From JALVCQ01 sp964452325 (GTDB taxonomy: Bacteria > Bacteroidota > Bacteroidia > JAADEI01 > JALVCQ01): a DNA stretch of 21,268 nucleotides. The stretch lies in NCBI GenBank assembly GCA_964452325.1, contig CAYVLB010000017.1:1-21268 (forward strand). Reading direction: 5' to 3'. This document shows, in pieces, positions 7,199-15,715 of the stretch. Position 1 is the first letter of the stretch; the number at the start of each line of letters is the position of its first letter. Below the pieces are notes generated by a model. That model saw only the letters and a list, made by a program, of their open reading frames with translations. It did not search any database and was not told where the DNA came from. The position numbers and the translations under genes were made by a program.

Positions 7199-8115
7199 GG
7201 GGGAGCGATGCTTCCGAGTTAGTTGCTTTTGGGCATTACTTACAGCTCCGTAAACAGGCATCCCCACATACTGTCGATGCCTACCTTCGGGATATACGGC
7301 AGTGGATGCAATATTTGGAAGAAACAGGACGTACGTGGACATTGGCAAGTATAGAGGATGTGGAAGATTATATCAATCGGTTGATGGCATGGGGGTTGGG
7401 AGAACGTTCCATTCGGCGGCGATTGGCTGCGATGCGTACATTCTACCGATGGATGGTTCGTCAAGGACGATGCCATGATTCTCCCGTGCCTCATCGGATA
7501 GGTCCGAAGCACCGAAGTACCCTCCCAACGGTATTGACTGTCGAAGAAGTACAAGCGATGATGGCAGCCATTGACCGAAGTACTCCCGAAGGGGATCGGA
7601 ACTATACCATTTTGGAGGTGCTTTATAGCTGTGGGTTACGGGTGTCGGAATTGTGTGGTCTCCGGAGGTCAGATCTTTTTTTTCGGGACGGATATATCCG
7701 AATTGTTGGAAAGGGGAGAAAAGAGCGGATTGTTCCATTGGGGCATGTGGTTCGGCGTCGCCTTCAGACCTATCTCACTCAGGTAAGGCCCCAATTATGC
7801 TCCAATCCCACTTTTGATGAATATGTGTTTGTGAGTCGTCGGGGCCGTCCCCTCACGCGTGTCATGGTTTTTTATGTGGTGAAGTCAGCCGCTCGTCAGG
7901 CAGGTATCCCCAAGTCGGTTAGCCCCCATACTTTACGACACACTTTTGCCACGCATTTGTTGGAAGGTGGGGCTGATTTGCGCATTATCCAGGCGTTGCT
8001 GGGACATGCATTTCTAACTACTACCGAAGTGTATACGCATGTGAATCGGCAGATGCTCAGAGAAACCCTTGAAGTATATCATCCGTTGGGAAAGTATGCA
8101 CGCCATGGTCAGTAA
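7195..8115 (+). CDS. xerD: Tyrosine recombinase, XerC/XerD type
   Basis: This site-specific recombinase probably resolves chromosome dimers at dif. The N-terminal SAM-like DNA-binding domain spans about 7-95 (YLQLRKQASPHTVDAYLRDI). The catalytic domain has all six key residues: R149 (CGLRVSELCGL), K173 (VGKGRKERIVPL), H245 and R248 (SPHTLRHTFATHLLEGGADL), H271 (LLGHAFLTTTEVYTHV) and nucleophile Y280. I chose TTG 7195, which overlaps the previous stop (TTGA) and gives 306 residues, the usual Xer length. ATG 7141 would add 18 residues with no family similarity that I recognise. XerC versus XerD cannot be separated firmly by eye. The length and housekeeping neighbours argue against a mobile-element integrase. 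The 3' end overlaps the FAD oxidase gene. Confidence 0.88.
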   Translation: MRGSDASELVAFGHYLQLRKQASPHTVDAYLRDIRQWMQYLEETGRTWTLASIEDVEDYINRLMAWGLGERSIRRRLAAMRTFYRWMVRQGRCHDSPVPHRIGPKHRSTLPTVLTVEEVQAMMAAIDRSTPEGDRNYTILEVLYSCGLRVSELCGLRRSDLFFRDGYIRIVGKGRKERIVPLGHVVRRRLQTYLTQVRPQLCSNPTFDEYVFVSRRGRPLTRVMVFYVVKSAARQAGIPKSVSPHTLRHTFATHLLEGGADLRIIQALLGHAFLTTTEVYTHVNRQMLRETLEVYHPLGKYARHGQ

Positions 8116-9505
8116 CCAGTCGATACCCTGGGAAATTTTAGCACATCAGTTACCTCCCTTGGGGCTGTCCAATGATCCGGAAGTTTGCTCTCGATACAGT
8201 AGCGATGAAACGGAGGATCTTTGTTTTATTCCCGAAGCGGTAGCATTTCCAACCACCACCGAACATGTGCAATCCATAGCCCGATTTTGCTATCGTTACA
8301 ATGTTCCCATGACGCCACGGGGGGCTGGTACGGGACTCAGTGGTGGGGCATTGCCGGTGAAAGGTGGATTGGTAGTGTCTTTCGAACGGATGAATCGAAT
8401 TCTTCAAATCGACCGGGAAAATATGTGGGCGGTGGTGCAGCCGGGTGTGATTACGCAAGTGCTTCAAGAAGCTGTGGCTGCAGAAGGGCTTTTTTATCCG
8501 CCCGATCCAGCAAGTCGTGGTTCATGCCATATTGGGGGCAACATTGCGGAAAACAGTGGTGGACCACGGGCCCTCAAATATGGCGTAACAAAAGATTACG
8601 TGCTCAACCTTCAAGTGGTCCTCCCTTCTGGTGAGTCGTTCTGGACAGGAGCTCCGACTACTAAAAATGCCACTGGCTATAATCTTACCCAGTTGATAGT
8701 GGGAAGTGAAGGAACGCTGGCCTTCGTAACCCAAGCTGTATTACGATTGATTCCACACCCCAACGTTAATTACTTGATGTTAGCAGCCTTTGATTCAGCT
8801 GAAGTGGCGGGTCAAGCAGCGTTGTCGTTACGCTTGGGAGGGATTTATCCATCTGCATTGGAACTGATGGAGCGGATGGCCCTTCAATTGGGGGCCGCTT
8901 ATCTCCAGCGCCCCATGCCAATTGAAAAGGGGCAAGCTTTTCTACTGATTGAAATTGACGGAATGGATACAAATAATGCCTGGCGAAGGGTTGAAAAGGC
9001 CTACGAAATATTGGCCCCCACAGCCATCGAAGTGCTAATGGCCGAGTCCGATCGGGAAAAAGAGCAATTGTGGAGCCTTCGTCGGGCCATTGCACACGGT
9101 GTAAAGGCACGGTCTACTTACAAAGAGGAAGATACGGTGGTGCCTGTTAAGGAAGTGCCGGCGTTGCTTCGGTATGTCCACCAGATGGAGGCACAGTACG
9201 GATTTCGGGCCGTTTGTTATGGGCATGTGGGAGATGGCAACGTCCACGTGAATATCCTTCAGGAAGGGCTGTCTGCACATCAATGGGCGGAGCTACTTCC
9301 CAAAGCGATTGATCAATTGTTTCGAGAGGTAGTACGTTTGGGGGGGACGATTTCTGGGGAACATGGAATAGGATATGTGCAGCGTCGTTACATGCCCATT
9401 GCTTTTGCACCCCATACCCTTCGATTAATGCAGCGTATTAAGGAGGCTTTTGACCCCAAGGGACTATTAAATCCTGGCAAGATTTTCCCAGAAATCTTGG
9501 CTTAA
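8096..9505 (+). CDS. glcD: FAD-linked oxidase, GlcD / D-lactate dehydrogenase type
   Basis: This flavoenzyme of the vanillyl-alcohol-oxidase fold oxidises a 2-hydroxy acid, in this family typically glycolate or D-lactate, to the keto acid. The 469-residue product has the FAD-binding part 'TPRGAGTGLSGGALP' (73-87), 'VQPGVITQVLQEAV', 'PPDPASRGSCHIGGNIAENSGG' region, 'KYGVTKDYVLNLQVVLPSG' and 'LIVGSEGTLAFVT'. The C-terminal substrate domain carries 'GHVGDGNVHVNI' (376-387), 'SGEHGIG' (420-426) and 'NPGKIF'. No iron-sulfur domain is fused. Start choice is open: ATG 8096 overlaps the recombinase stop by 20 bases and ATG 8105 by 11. The usual GlcE/GlcF partner subunits are not in this window, so it may act as a single-subunit D-lactate or glycolate dehydrogenase. 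The gene symbol marks the family, not a proven substrate. Confidence 0.85.
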   Translation: MHAMVSNQSIPWEILAHQLPPLGLSNDPEVCSRYSSDETEDLCFIPEAVAFPTTTEHVQSIARFCYRYNVPMTPRGAGTGLSGGALPVKGGLVVSFERMNRILQIDRENMWAVVQPGVITQVLQEAVAAEGLFYPPDPASRGSCHIGGNIAENSGGPRALKYGVTKDYVLNLQVVLPSGESFWTGAPTTKNATGYNLTQLIVGSEGTLAFVTQAVLRLIPHPNVNYLMLAAFDSAEVAGQAALSLRLGGIYPSALELMERMALQLGAAYLQRPMPIEKGQAFLLIEIDGMDTNNAWRRVEKAYEILAPTAIEVLMAESDREKEQLWSLRRAIAHGVKARSTYKEEDTVVPVKEVPALLRYVHQMEAQYGFRAVCYGHVGDGNVHVNILQEGLSAHQWAELLPKAIDQLFREVVRLGGTISGEHGIGYVQRRYMPIAFAPHTLRLMQRIKEAFDPKGLLNPGKIFPEILA

Positions 9506-9524
9506 TTACCCTAATGTACCTTTG
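9497..9524 (+). promoter_or_regulatory. Promoter for aroK operon
   Basis: TTG (9497-9499) and TACCTTTG (9517-9524) are 17 bases apart, matching TTG-N17-23-TAnnTTTG. The -33 part lies in the last codons of the oxidase gene. It would drive aroK, the DUF4139 gene and recQ, which follow with only short gaps or overlaps. A start of transcription near 9531 supports the ATG at 9563 and rules out the upstream TTG at 9536 as a likely start. Confidence 0.6.
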
Positions 9525-9562
9525 CATATGCCTGGTTGGGGATCGTCAATGGGGCATTCGTA

Positions 9563-10081
9563 ATGCGGATATACTTAGTAGGATTTATGGGTGCAGGAAA
9601 AAGTTGGTGGGGTGCGCATATTGCCGAGCAAATGGGATTTCGCTTTGTGGATTTGGATCGAGAGGTTCAGCAAGTAGTGGGAAAGCCCATCTCTCAAATC
9701 TTTGAAGAAGAGGGCGAACCAGCATTCCGACGCTACGAACAGCAGGTCCTTCATGCTACGGCATCTGTGGAAGACATTGTGGTGGCTACGGGCGGGGGGA
9801 CTCCCCTGTTTGATCGTGCCATGGACTGGATGAACCAACATGGGATGACCGTATTTTTGCGGGTACCGGTGCAGGTATTGTATCGCCGCTTACGGGCAGC
9901 CTCTCTCCACGATAGGCCTTTACTGACTCCTCCGCTGGGAAAGTCGTTTTACAGTCATCTGCGGGAAATGTTAGTGCAGCGCTTACCGATATACCATCAA
10001 GCCCAACTGATTGTGGATGCTGATGCAAACCAACTGCCACATATCATTCAGGTGATCCATGAGGTTCATCGCCAATTATAA
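9563..10081 (+). CDS. aroK: Shikimate kinase
   Basis: This enzyme phosphorylates shikimate at the 3-hydroxyl with ATP, the fifth step of the shikimate pathway to aromatic amino acids. The 172-residue product is normal in size and begins directly with the P-loop strand MRIYLVGFMGAGKS (Walker A 7-14). Substrate-binding residues are present: D32 in 'FVDLDRE', R56 in 'EPAFRRYEQ', the GGG turn at 77-79 ('VVATGGGTPLF'), the lid arginine R118 in 'LHDRPLL' and R140 in 'QRLPIY'. An oddity is GKSWW, where most relatives have GKST or GKTT after the P-loop; the Mg-binding Ser is kept but the next residue is Trp. It is 12 bases from the next gene. Confidence 0.93.
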   Translation: MRIYLVGFMGAGKSWWGAHIAEQMGFRFVDLDREVQQVVGKPISQIFEEEGEPAFRRYEQQVLHATASVEDIVVATGGGTPLFDRAMDWMNQHGMTVFLRVPVQVLYRRLRAASLHDRPLLTPPLGKSFYSHLREMLVQRLPIYHQAQLIVDADANQLPHIIQVIHEVHRQL

Positions 10082-10093
10082 AGACAATAGCTT

Positions 10094-11641
10094 ATGAAAT
10101 GGATCGGACTTGTTTTAGGAGTCATGCTGGCTTATTCTGCATTCGGACGGCAACGCCTCGAGAAAGTCATCGTCTATCCTTCCCAAGCTCAGCTTTGGTA
10201 TTCTTTGGATACGCAGTTGACGCCCGGTTATCATCGATTGATATTTACTGATTTGCCCCACTCGATTGTATCTTCTTCTATTCGCTGGAGGGCATCTGGA
10301 TCGATACAACTGCTGGAATGGAAAGTCAATGAGGTACCAACAGACCCTGATGATGTTCCTTCTTTTATCCGCCCGATTTACGATTCAATGCAACAGTACG
10401 ATTTGCTTGTGGATTCTTTTGAACGGATGGTAAAGCACTATGCTACCCTTCAGCAGCTGCTTCAAGCTAATATGGACGTAAAGGGCAGAGAGGCCTTATT
10501 GCCGGAGGATGTGGAAGATATTTACCAGTACGTAGACCGTAAAAATCAATATTTGTTGGCCCGACTGGCGAAATTCAGGAAAAAAGCATCCAGAGCCAAT
10601 CAGTTTTTTAAATATTGGAAAAACCGTTGGGATAAAGCAAGTAAGCCATATCAGCGGGAAACTGAAGTGGTGCTGAATATACGCGTTACTTCTGCCCGCG
10701 AGCGTAAATTTCGGGTGATATTAGACTTTTTGACGAAGAATGCTTCTTGGCATCCGGAATATCGCATCACGGCGTACCCGAAAAAAGGTGTGATGACGTG
10801 GATGTTGATGGGTAACATTCACCAGCAAACAGGTAAGGATTGGCATCCCGATACATTGGTGCTCACTAATGCCACTCCCCAACAATATCTTTATGTTCCC
10901 CGACTTTCTCCATGGTATTTAGTTGTCCGTGATCTTCAGCAAAAGAATATTGCCATGCGAACATTTGCGGCACCCGAGGTGGCAGCTGACCCGTCCGATG
11001 CTTCTTCTCCAAGAAAGGTACAGGAGACACAAGAGGTGCTGTTGCATGAATTTTCGGTGGTCCGCCCTCCGAAAGTCCCTTCGACGGGTGAGGCGATTCC
11101 GGTGATGCTACGGCTTTTTTCCCCGAAGGTTTCGTTTGAATACCGCATATATCCATCCCGGAGTTCTTCAGCGATTCTGACGGGATTAGTTGATAATGTG
11201 GACCAATATCACTTTATTAAGGCACCTGCCAAAGTGTTTATCAAGGGTCGATATAATGGGCGTACCCAGATCAACCCGTTTTCGCCGGATAATCAACTGG
11301 TGGTGTCGATGGGAAGTGATGATAATGTGGTCATTGAAAAGAAGATGATCCGCAAACAACGACGGGGGCCTGGTATCAGTGGGCAATATACTGTGGAGTA
11401 TCGCTATCAATACATGCTAAGAAATCATTACGGGTGGGATGTGAAAGCCCTTGCCATCGATCAGGTCCCCATTTCACCCGACCGACGGGTTAAGGTAAGC
11501 TATCGCACAGATGGGGGAATCGTTGATGATGGGGGACTAATCAAGTGGCCGATGGTGGTTCCGGCACGCGACGCCAAACAGTGGACTTTAGAGATTGATA
11601 TCTCCTATCCGAAGGAGCTTCAAATTCTCAATCTTCCTTGA
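10094..11641 (+). CDS. Exported DUF4140/DUF4139-type protein
   Basis: The product belongs to the family described as mucoidy-inhibitor A-like, whose biochemical role is not known. The 515-residue product has a signal peptide (MKWIGLVLGVMLAYSAFG, then RQRLEKV). The N-terminal part (about 22-110: VIVYPSQAQLWY, LTPGYHRLIFTDLP) matches the DUF4140 pattern. A charged helical region (about 110-190), probably coiled coil, follows. The C-terminal DUF4139 part starts about 195 with 'KNASWHPEYRITAYPKKG' and 'NIHQQTGKDWHPDTLVLTNA'. It ends with 'YRYQYMLRNHYGWDVKALAIDQVPIS' region and 'WTLEIDISYPKEL'. There is no lipobox Cys, so it is likely periplasmic. The stop overlaps the recQ ATG by one base (TGATG), so the two are probably coupled although their functions look unrelated. 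Confidence 0.82.
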   Translation: MKWIGLVLGVMLAYSAFGRQRLEKVIVYPSQAQLWYSLDTQLTPGYHRLIFTDLPHSIVSSSIRWRASGSIQLLEWKVNEVPTDPDDVPSFIRPIYDSMQQYDLLVDSFERMVKHYATLQQLLQANMDVKGREALLPEDVEDIYQYVDRKNQYLLARLAKFRKKASRANQFFKYWKNRWDKASKPYQRETEVVLNIRVTSARERKFRVILDFLTKNASWHPEYRITAYPKKGVMTWMLMGNIHQQTGKDWHPDTLVLTNATPQQYLYVPRLSPWYLVVRDLQQKNIAMRTFAAPEVAADPSDASSPRKVQETQEVLLHEFSVVRPPKVPSTGEAIPVMLRLFSPKVSFEYRIYPSRSSSAILTGLVDNVDQYHFIKAPAKVFIKGRYNGRTQINPFSPDNQLVVSMGSDDNVVIEKKMIRKQRRGPGISGQYTVEYRYQYMLRNHYGWDVKALAIDQVPISPDRRVKVSYRTDGGIVDDGGLIKWPMVVPARDAKQWTLEIDISYPKELQILNLP

Positions 11642-13539
11642 TGGCAGATGATGCCCTCTCGGTGCTTCGGAAGTATTGGAAATATAACTCTTTCCGACCG
11701 GCGCAGCAGGAAATCATCGAAGCGGTTGTTGGGGGCAACGACGTAGTAGCCTTGTTGCCAACCGGTGCTGGGAAATCCATTTGTTATCAAGTTCCTGCTT
11801 TAATGATGAAGGGAGTAGCGTTGGTGCTGTCTCCGCTGATTGCTTTGATGCGGGATCAAGTAGCATGGCTTCGTCGCCGGGGGGTGGCCGCTGCTGCCCT
11901 TCATTCGGGATTGTCGAAAACTCAACAGGAGGATATCATTCGGCTAACTGAGGAAGGAAACATCCGCCTCTTGTATGTAGCGCCCGAGCGATTGCATTCC
12001 TCATCTTTCAGGGAGTGGATTCAACGGCTGAATATTTCGATGGTGGCGATTGATGAGGCCCATTGCATCTCTCATTGGGGGCATGATTTCCGGCCGGCTT
12101 ATCGGAAGGTGGCGAGATTGCGAGAAATTCACCCCAATGTTCCATGGATTGCCGTGACTGCTACGGCCACCGATCAAACCCTTACGGATATTATCCAAAG
12201 CCTTAACCTTCGATCACCTCGGATTTTCCGAGGAAACCCTGACCGGCCTAATCTTGTATGGGGGGTGCGGCAGGTGTCGGCCAAGCATGTGAAGCTGCTG
12301 GAGGTCCTTCGAAAGGTAAAGGGACCGTCGATTGTATACCTTCGAAGTCGGAAACTTACCCGTCGGTGGGCAGAGTATCTTCGTCGAGCGGGTATTCCAG
12401 CGCATTACTATCATGCGGGGCTTACTGCCGCTGAGCGAAACCGACGCTATCATGATTGGATGCGGGGAACAGTTCGGGTAATGGTTGCTACCACGGCCTT
12501 TGGAATGGGTATTGATAAGCCTGACGTGCGGACGGTCATTCATCTTCAACTTCCCGACAGCATTGAAAGTTACGTCCAGGAAGCAGGAAGGGCAGGGCGG
12601 GATGGGCAGAGGGCCTATGCGGTCATCATTTATTCCAATCAGGATATTCAGCAGTTGCATCATCAGGTAGCGCGCGATCCACTCACCTACGAAGACCTCC
12701 GAATTGTTTACGATCATTTAATGATGAAATTGGGGATTCCTTATGGTCATCAGCCAGACCGACCGTTACCTTTTGATATGATGGAATTGGTCCGTTCGCT
12801 GAAGCGCTACTCCCCACGCCAACTGCTCGATGCTTTGATGTTTATGGAAGAACTCGAATTGCTGATTTATCAGGGGAACTTGGCGCTACCTCATCGAATC
12901 CGTCGGAAAGTTAGTGCCCGAGAATTGTATGATTACCAGCTGAAGCATCCCCGATTTGAAGTGTTGCTGGAATATTTCCTGCGCGTACGACCAGTGCCGC
13001 CCAAGTGGACATGGATCTCGATAGATCAGATATCCCGCGCAACTCACCTTCGACCCCGTTCCATCCGCTTCCAATTGGAACAACTTAAATCGGAAGGATT
13101 AATCGACTTTGAGGCAACCGACTATACCGATTGGATTTTTTTCTTGTCGCCCCGTTTACCTCCCGAACACTTCCCTGTTCGGCCAGATATTGAAAAATTA
13201 TTAGATCACCGGAGGGATATTAAGTTCGAAAAAGCCAATCAGTTGGTGAACTTCCTAACCGCTCCTTCATGCCGCAATGCTGTGATTCTTCGCTATTTCG
13301 GGGAGGAAAAAGTGCCTGACCGGTGTGACCATTGTGATGTGTGTTTGGCAGATTCTTCGTCCCATTCTGCACCCCTAGGGACGATCTTAAAAATGTTGGG
13401 CAAAGAATCACTCACTTTTGAACAACTATCAGCTAGGGTGCCCGTCGCAGATGAGGTATTACTCCAAACACTTCGTCGTTTGATTGATGAAAAAAAAATA
13501 GCCCAAGAGGAAGGACGATTTTACCGAACGAGTAGTTAG
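11641..13539 (+). CDS. recQ: ATP-dependent DNA helicase, RecQ family
   Basis: This is a 3'-5' superfamily 2 helicase for recombination and fork repair. The 632-residue product has 'YNSFRPAQQEII' (15-26), Walker A PTGAGKS (40-46), 'SPLIALMRDQV' (64-74), the DEAH box with RecQ aromatic loop DEAHCISHWGHDFRP (138-152), 'TATAT' (173-177), 'ATTAFGMGIDKPDVR' (283-297) and 'QEAGRAGRDG' (313-322). The zinc cysteines are C544, C562, C565 and C568 (PSCRN ... RCDHCDVC). They lie about 200 residues after helicase domain 2, rather than directly behind it as in E. coli RecQ, and no HRDC domain is seen. I believe this is the short form common in Bacteroidetes. ATG 11641 is chosen for its TGATG overlap with the previous stop. 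Confidence 0.93.
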   Translation: MADDALSVLRKYWKYNSFRPAQQEIIEAVVGGNDVVALLPTGAGKSICYQVPALMMKGVALVLSPLIALMRDQVAWLRRRGVAAAALHSGLSKTQQEDIIRLTEEGNIRLLYVAPERLHSSSFREWIQRLNISMVAIDEAHCISHWGHDFRPAYRKVARLREIHPNVPWIAVTATATDQTLTDIIQSLNLRSPRIFRGNPDRPNLVWGVRQVSAKHVKLLEVLRKVKGPSIVYLRSRKLTRRWAEYLRRAGIPAHYYHAGLTAAERNRRYHDWMRGTVRVMVATTAFGMGIDKPDVRTVIHLQLPDSIESYVQEAGRAGRDGQRAYAVIIYSNQDIQQLHHQVARDPLTYEDLRIVYDHLMMKLGIPYGHQPDRPLPFDMMELVRSLKRYSPRQLLDALMFMEELELLIYQGNLALPHRIRRKVSARELYDYQLKHPRFEVLLEYFLRVRPVPPKWTWISIDQISRATHLRPRSIRFQLEQLKSEGLIDFEATDYTDWIFFLSPRLPPEHFPVRPDIEKLLDHRRDIKFEKANQLVNFLTAPSCRNAVILRYFGEEKVPDRCDHCDVCLADSSSHSAPLGTILKMLGKESLTFEQLSARVPVADEVLLQTLRRLIDEKKIAQEEGRFYRTSS

Positions 13540-13543
13540 TTCG

Positions 13544-13551
13544 TAGCTTTG
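13544..13551 (+). promoter_or_regulatory. -7 promoter element for the glycosyltransferase/ACP run
   Basis: TAGCTTTG matches TAnnTTTG and lies 5 bases after the recQ stop. No good TTG -33 element is visible. With transcription starting near 13558 the GTG at 13551 cannot be the start, which supports ATG 13575 or 13578. It would drive the five genes to 18049. Confidence 0.5.
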
Positions 13552-13574
13552 TGGGTGTTGATTGGTTTTTTTCG

Positions 13575-14714
13575 ATGATGCAGCGTCCGTTGCGTATTCT
13601 CTACACCATTCCCAACTTTGATACTGCAGGCAGTGGCAAAGCGCTTCTGAATATTGCCCAAAGGCTGGATCGGCAGTACTTCGAGCCTCATATTCTATGT
13701 CGTCATGATCGGGGCCGCTTCTTTGAGGTGGTAAGGGCCAGTGGGATCCCTGTTCATTTGTTTGAATATACGGCACCTATGACTCCCCGATGGCAAGGGA
13801 TTAGGAAAACACGCAAGATTAGCCAATTCTTACGTACACTGAAAGTAGACCTGATCCATTCTTTTCATTATGCGGATGATTATTCCGAGCCGCTGGCATC
13901 CCGATGGGCGGGCATCCGATGGGTTTATACTAAAAAGAATATGAGTTGGGGCGCCAATGCCTGGAAAGCACGTTCATGGTTAGCACACGGCATTGCTGCA
14001 CTGAATACCGACATGATAAATCACTTTTTTAAGGGATGGACAAAAGTGAAGCTCATCCCGAGGGGGGTTGATGTTAATGAGTTTAAGCCAGATATAGGAA
14101 AACGAAAGGAATATCGGGAACGCATGCAGATAGCCCCTCATGATCGGGTTATTATTACGGTGGCTAATTTAGTGCCTGTAAAAGGTGTGGAGGTATTGCT
14201 AACTGCATTTGAACATGTCGGTGAGATGTTTCCGAATGCGCATTTGTGGATTGTAGGGGATGATTCGACAGAGTATGCCCACATGCTCAAGCAACAGGCC
14301 CGCCGAAGCCCTATGAAAAGTCGAATCCACTTTATGGGAAAGGTCATGAATGTAAAAGATTATCTGAATGCAGCTGATATTTATGTTATGCCTACCCTCT
14401 CTCGTGGCTGTGGCGAGGGATTCGGGGTGGCTATGCTGGAAGCGATGGCTACGGAAAAGGTGGTAATAGGAAGTGAAGTGTCGGGTATTCGCGATCAGTT
14501 GAAAAACTTTTCGGACCATCTTTTTGCCCCTGGAGATTCGAAAGCGTTGGCAGGCCAACTGACACGATGGCTTCAGGCCGATGTGAATGTTCTGGAAAAT
14601 GTAGGAAAGGCTTTTCGGCAAGAAGTGATTCAACGTTTCTCCATTGAGAAAGAGGTGCGTCATCATCAGATGTTCTACGAGTGGGTGATGAGACGTAGGT
14701 GGCGTCTCCGATAA
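13575..14714 (+). CDS. GT4-family glycosyltransferase
   Basis: This is a cytoplasmic GT-B fold enzyme of surface glycan synthesis. The 379-residue product starts MMQRPLRILYTIPNFDTAGSG; the following Gly-containing loop and 'LLNIAQRL' are typical of the N-terminal acceptor domain. The donor domain has 'KVKLIPRGVDVNEFKP', 'ITVANLVPVKGVEVLLTAF', 'AHLWIVGDD', 'IHFMGKVMNVKDYLNAADIYVMPT' and the complete E-x7-E motif in 'GEGFGVAMLEAMA'. The donor and acceptor cannot be inferred. It is first in a same-strand run with an acyl carrier protein, SDR, acyl ligase and another GT4, and lies 13 bases from the carrier-protein gene. ATG 13578 is an equally possible start. Confidence 0.88.
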   Translation: MMQRPLRILYTIPNFDTAGSGKALLNIAQRLDRQYFEPHILCRHDRGRFFEVVRASGIPVHLFEYTAPMTPRWQGIRKTRKISQFLRTLKVDLIHSFHYADDYSEPLASRWAGIRWVYTKKNMSWGANAWKARSWLAHGIAALNTDMINHFFKGWTKVKLIPRGVDVNEFKPDIGKRKEYRERMQIAPHDRVIITVANLVPVKGVEVLLTAFEHVGEMFPNAHLWIVGDDSTEYAHMLKQQARRSPMKSRIHFMGKVMNVKDYLNAADIYVMPTLSRGCGEGFGVAMLEAMATEKVVIGSEVSGIRDQLKNFSDHLFAPGDSKALAGQLTRWLQADVNVLENVGKAFRQEVIQRFSIEKEVRHHQMFYEWVMRRRWRLR

Positions 14715-14727
14715 ATTGTACGTGGTG

Positions 14728-15027
14728 ATGGATATTCGTGATATTGAATTGATTATCCAACAGCAAATTGAGGATATTCTGAAAGAACAGGGTCAGGAAA
14801 TAGCTGTGGAGAAGTCGACCGTATTGTATGGGACAGGAGGTGTATTAGATTCTTTGATGCTAATGCGGCTGGTCGTCGAAGTGGAAGAAGCCATTTACGA
14901 ACAAACGGGCCATCGACTGACATTAACTTCTGCCCAAGCATTTAGCGTGCGGCGTTCCCCTTTTGCATCGGTAGGTGATTTTGCCCGGTTTGTATGGGAA
15001 TTGTTTAAGGCGATCGAGCATGAATAA
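14728..15027 (+). CDS. Acyl carrier protein
   Basis: This small acidic carrier holds an acyl group on a 4'-phosphopantetheine arm. Of 99 residues, the attachment motif is D41-S42-L43 in 'GGVLDSLMLMRLVVEVEEAI', with helix 2 following as in ACP and D-alanyl carrier proteins. The last helix is 'SVGDFARFVWELFKAIEHE'. It is not the housekeeping AcpP: the canonical 'DSLDTVEL' sequence is absent and the neighbours are not fatty acid synthesis genes. The frame extends to TTG 14716, but ATG 14728 is preferred. The last 8 bases overlap the start of the reductase gene, so carrier and reductase are probably made together. The acyl group is unknown. Confidence 0.85.
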   Translation: MDIRDIELIIQQQIEDILKEQGQEIAVEKSTVLYGTGGVLDSLMLMRLVVEVEEAIYEQTGHRLTLTSAQAFSVRRSPFASVGDFARFVWELFKAIEHE

Positions 15028-15715
15028 GGTCGTTGTTGTAACGGGAGCTAGTGGTGGCATAGGGAAGGCTCTGATTCGTCATTTAAGCGATGCTGGATAT
15101 CGGGTTGTTGGGCTTTCACGGCGCATTCCAGAACACCCGCCAGCCGACTATCGACATTATGAAGTGGATCTGACCGATGCCCAATCGATTGAAAAAGTGA
15201 TTATGGAGGTGCGGATGGACTTTCCTGCACTATACGGATTGATTCATAATGCTGGTGTGGCAGTGATGAATCACTTGGTGACATTGCCTGCTGAGGATGT
15301 GCAACGGGTTTTTGCGGTCAACGTTTTAGCACCTGTCTACCTGACACGCCATTTGGTACGGCCATTGATGCGCAATGGCCGAGGGCGCATTGTGGCCGTA
15401 TCATCGGTAGTGGTGCCGTGGGCTTTGGAAGGTGAAAGCATCTATGCGGCATCAAAAGCCGCACTGGAAAAATTTATTCAGACTATTGCCCGAGAATTAG
15501 CCCCATTTCACATTACCGCTAATGTCATCGGTTTGCCACCCCTGAAAACGGAGCTCACGCAACGTGTCCCTATCGAAAAAATGGAAGCACTGCTTCAACG
15601 GACTGCCATTCGGAGATACCTCCAACCCGAAGAGATTTTTCCCGTGTTGGATATGTTGCTGGATGAGCGGAACGATGCCATTACAGGGCAAAGCATTTAT
15701 CTTGGAGGACCTTAA
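15020..15715 (+). CDS. Short-chain dehydrogenase/reductase, FabG-like
   Basis: This is an NAD(P)-dependent oxidoreductase, likely a 3-ketoacyl reductase acting on the neighbouring carrier protein; that substrate is an inference from context. The 231-residue product has the cofactor motif TGASGGIG (8-15), 'HNAGVAVMN' (76-84, NAG motif), N101 in 'FAVNVLAP', the catalytic Ser in 'IVAVSSVVVPWALEG', and YAASK (Y142, K146). It ends 'DAITGQSIYLGGP', a classical SDR terminus. Arg at 34-35 (GLSRRIP) suggests NADPH preference. ATG 15020 overlaps the ACP stop by 8 bases (ATGAATAA) and the 3' end overlaps the ligase start, so the three genes are tightly coupled. Confidence 0.87.
   Translation: MNKVVVVTGASGGIGKALIRHLSDAGYRVVGLSRRIPEHPPADYRHYEVDLTDAQSIEKVIMEVRMDFPALYGLIHNAGVAVMNHLVTLPAEDVQRVFAVNVLAPVYLTRHLVRPLMRNGRGRIVAVSSVVVPWALEGESIYAASKAALEKFIQTIARELAPFHITANVIGLPPLKTELTQRVPIEKMEALLQRTAIRRYLQPEEIFPVLDMLLDERNDAITGQSIYLGGP

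Noticed and set aside
7195..8115. Tyrosine recombinase as the integrase of a mobile element
   Set aside because: It has normal XerC/XerD length. No attachment repeats, excisionase or cargo genes were seen, and both neighbours overlap it in a housekeeping operon.
12214..12717. Minus-strand open frame of 167 codons opposite recQ
   Set aside because: It is antisense to the conserved helicase motifs of recQ and has no recognisable motif or promoter.
13551..13574. GTG start at 13551 for the first glycosyltransferase of the run
   Set aside because: The GTG overlaps the last base of the TAGCTTTG promoter element, so it would lie upstream of the expected transcript start. The extra residues (VDWFFS) are not typical of the family.
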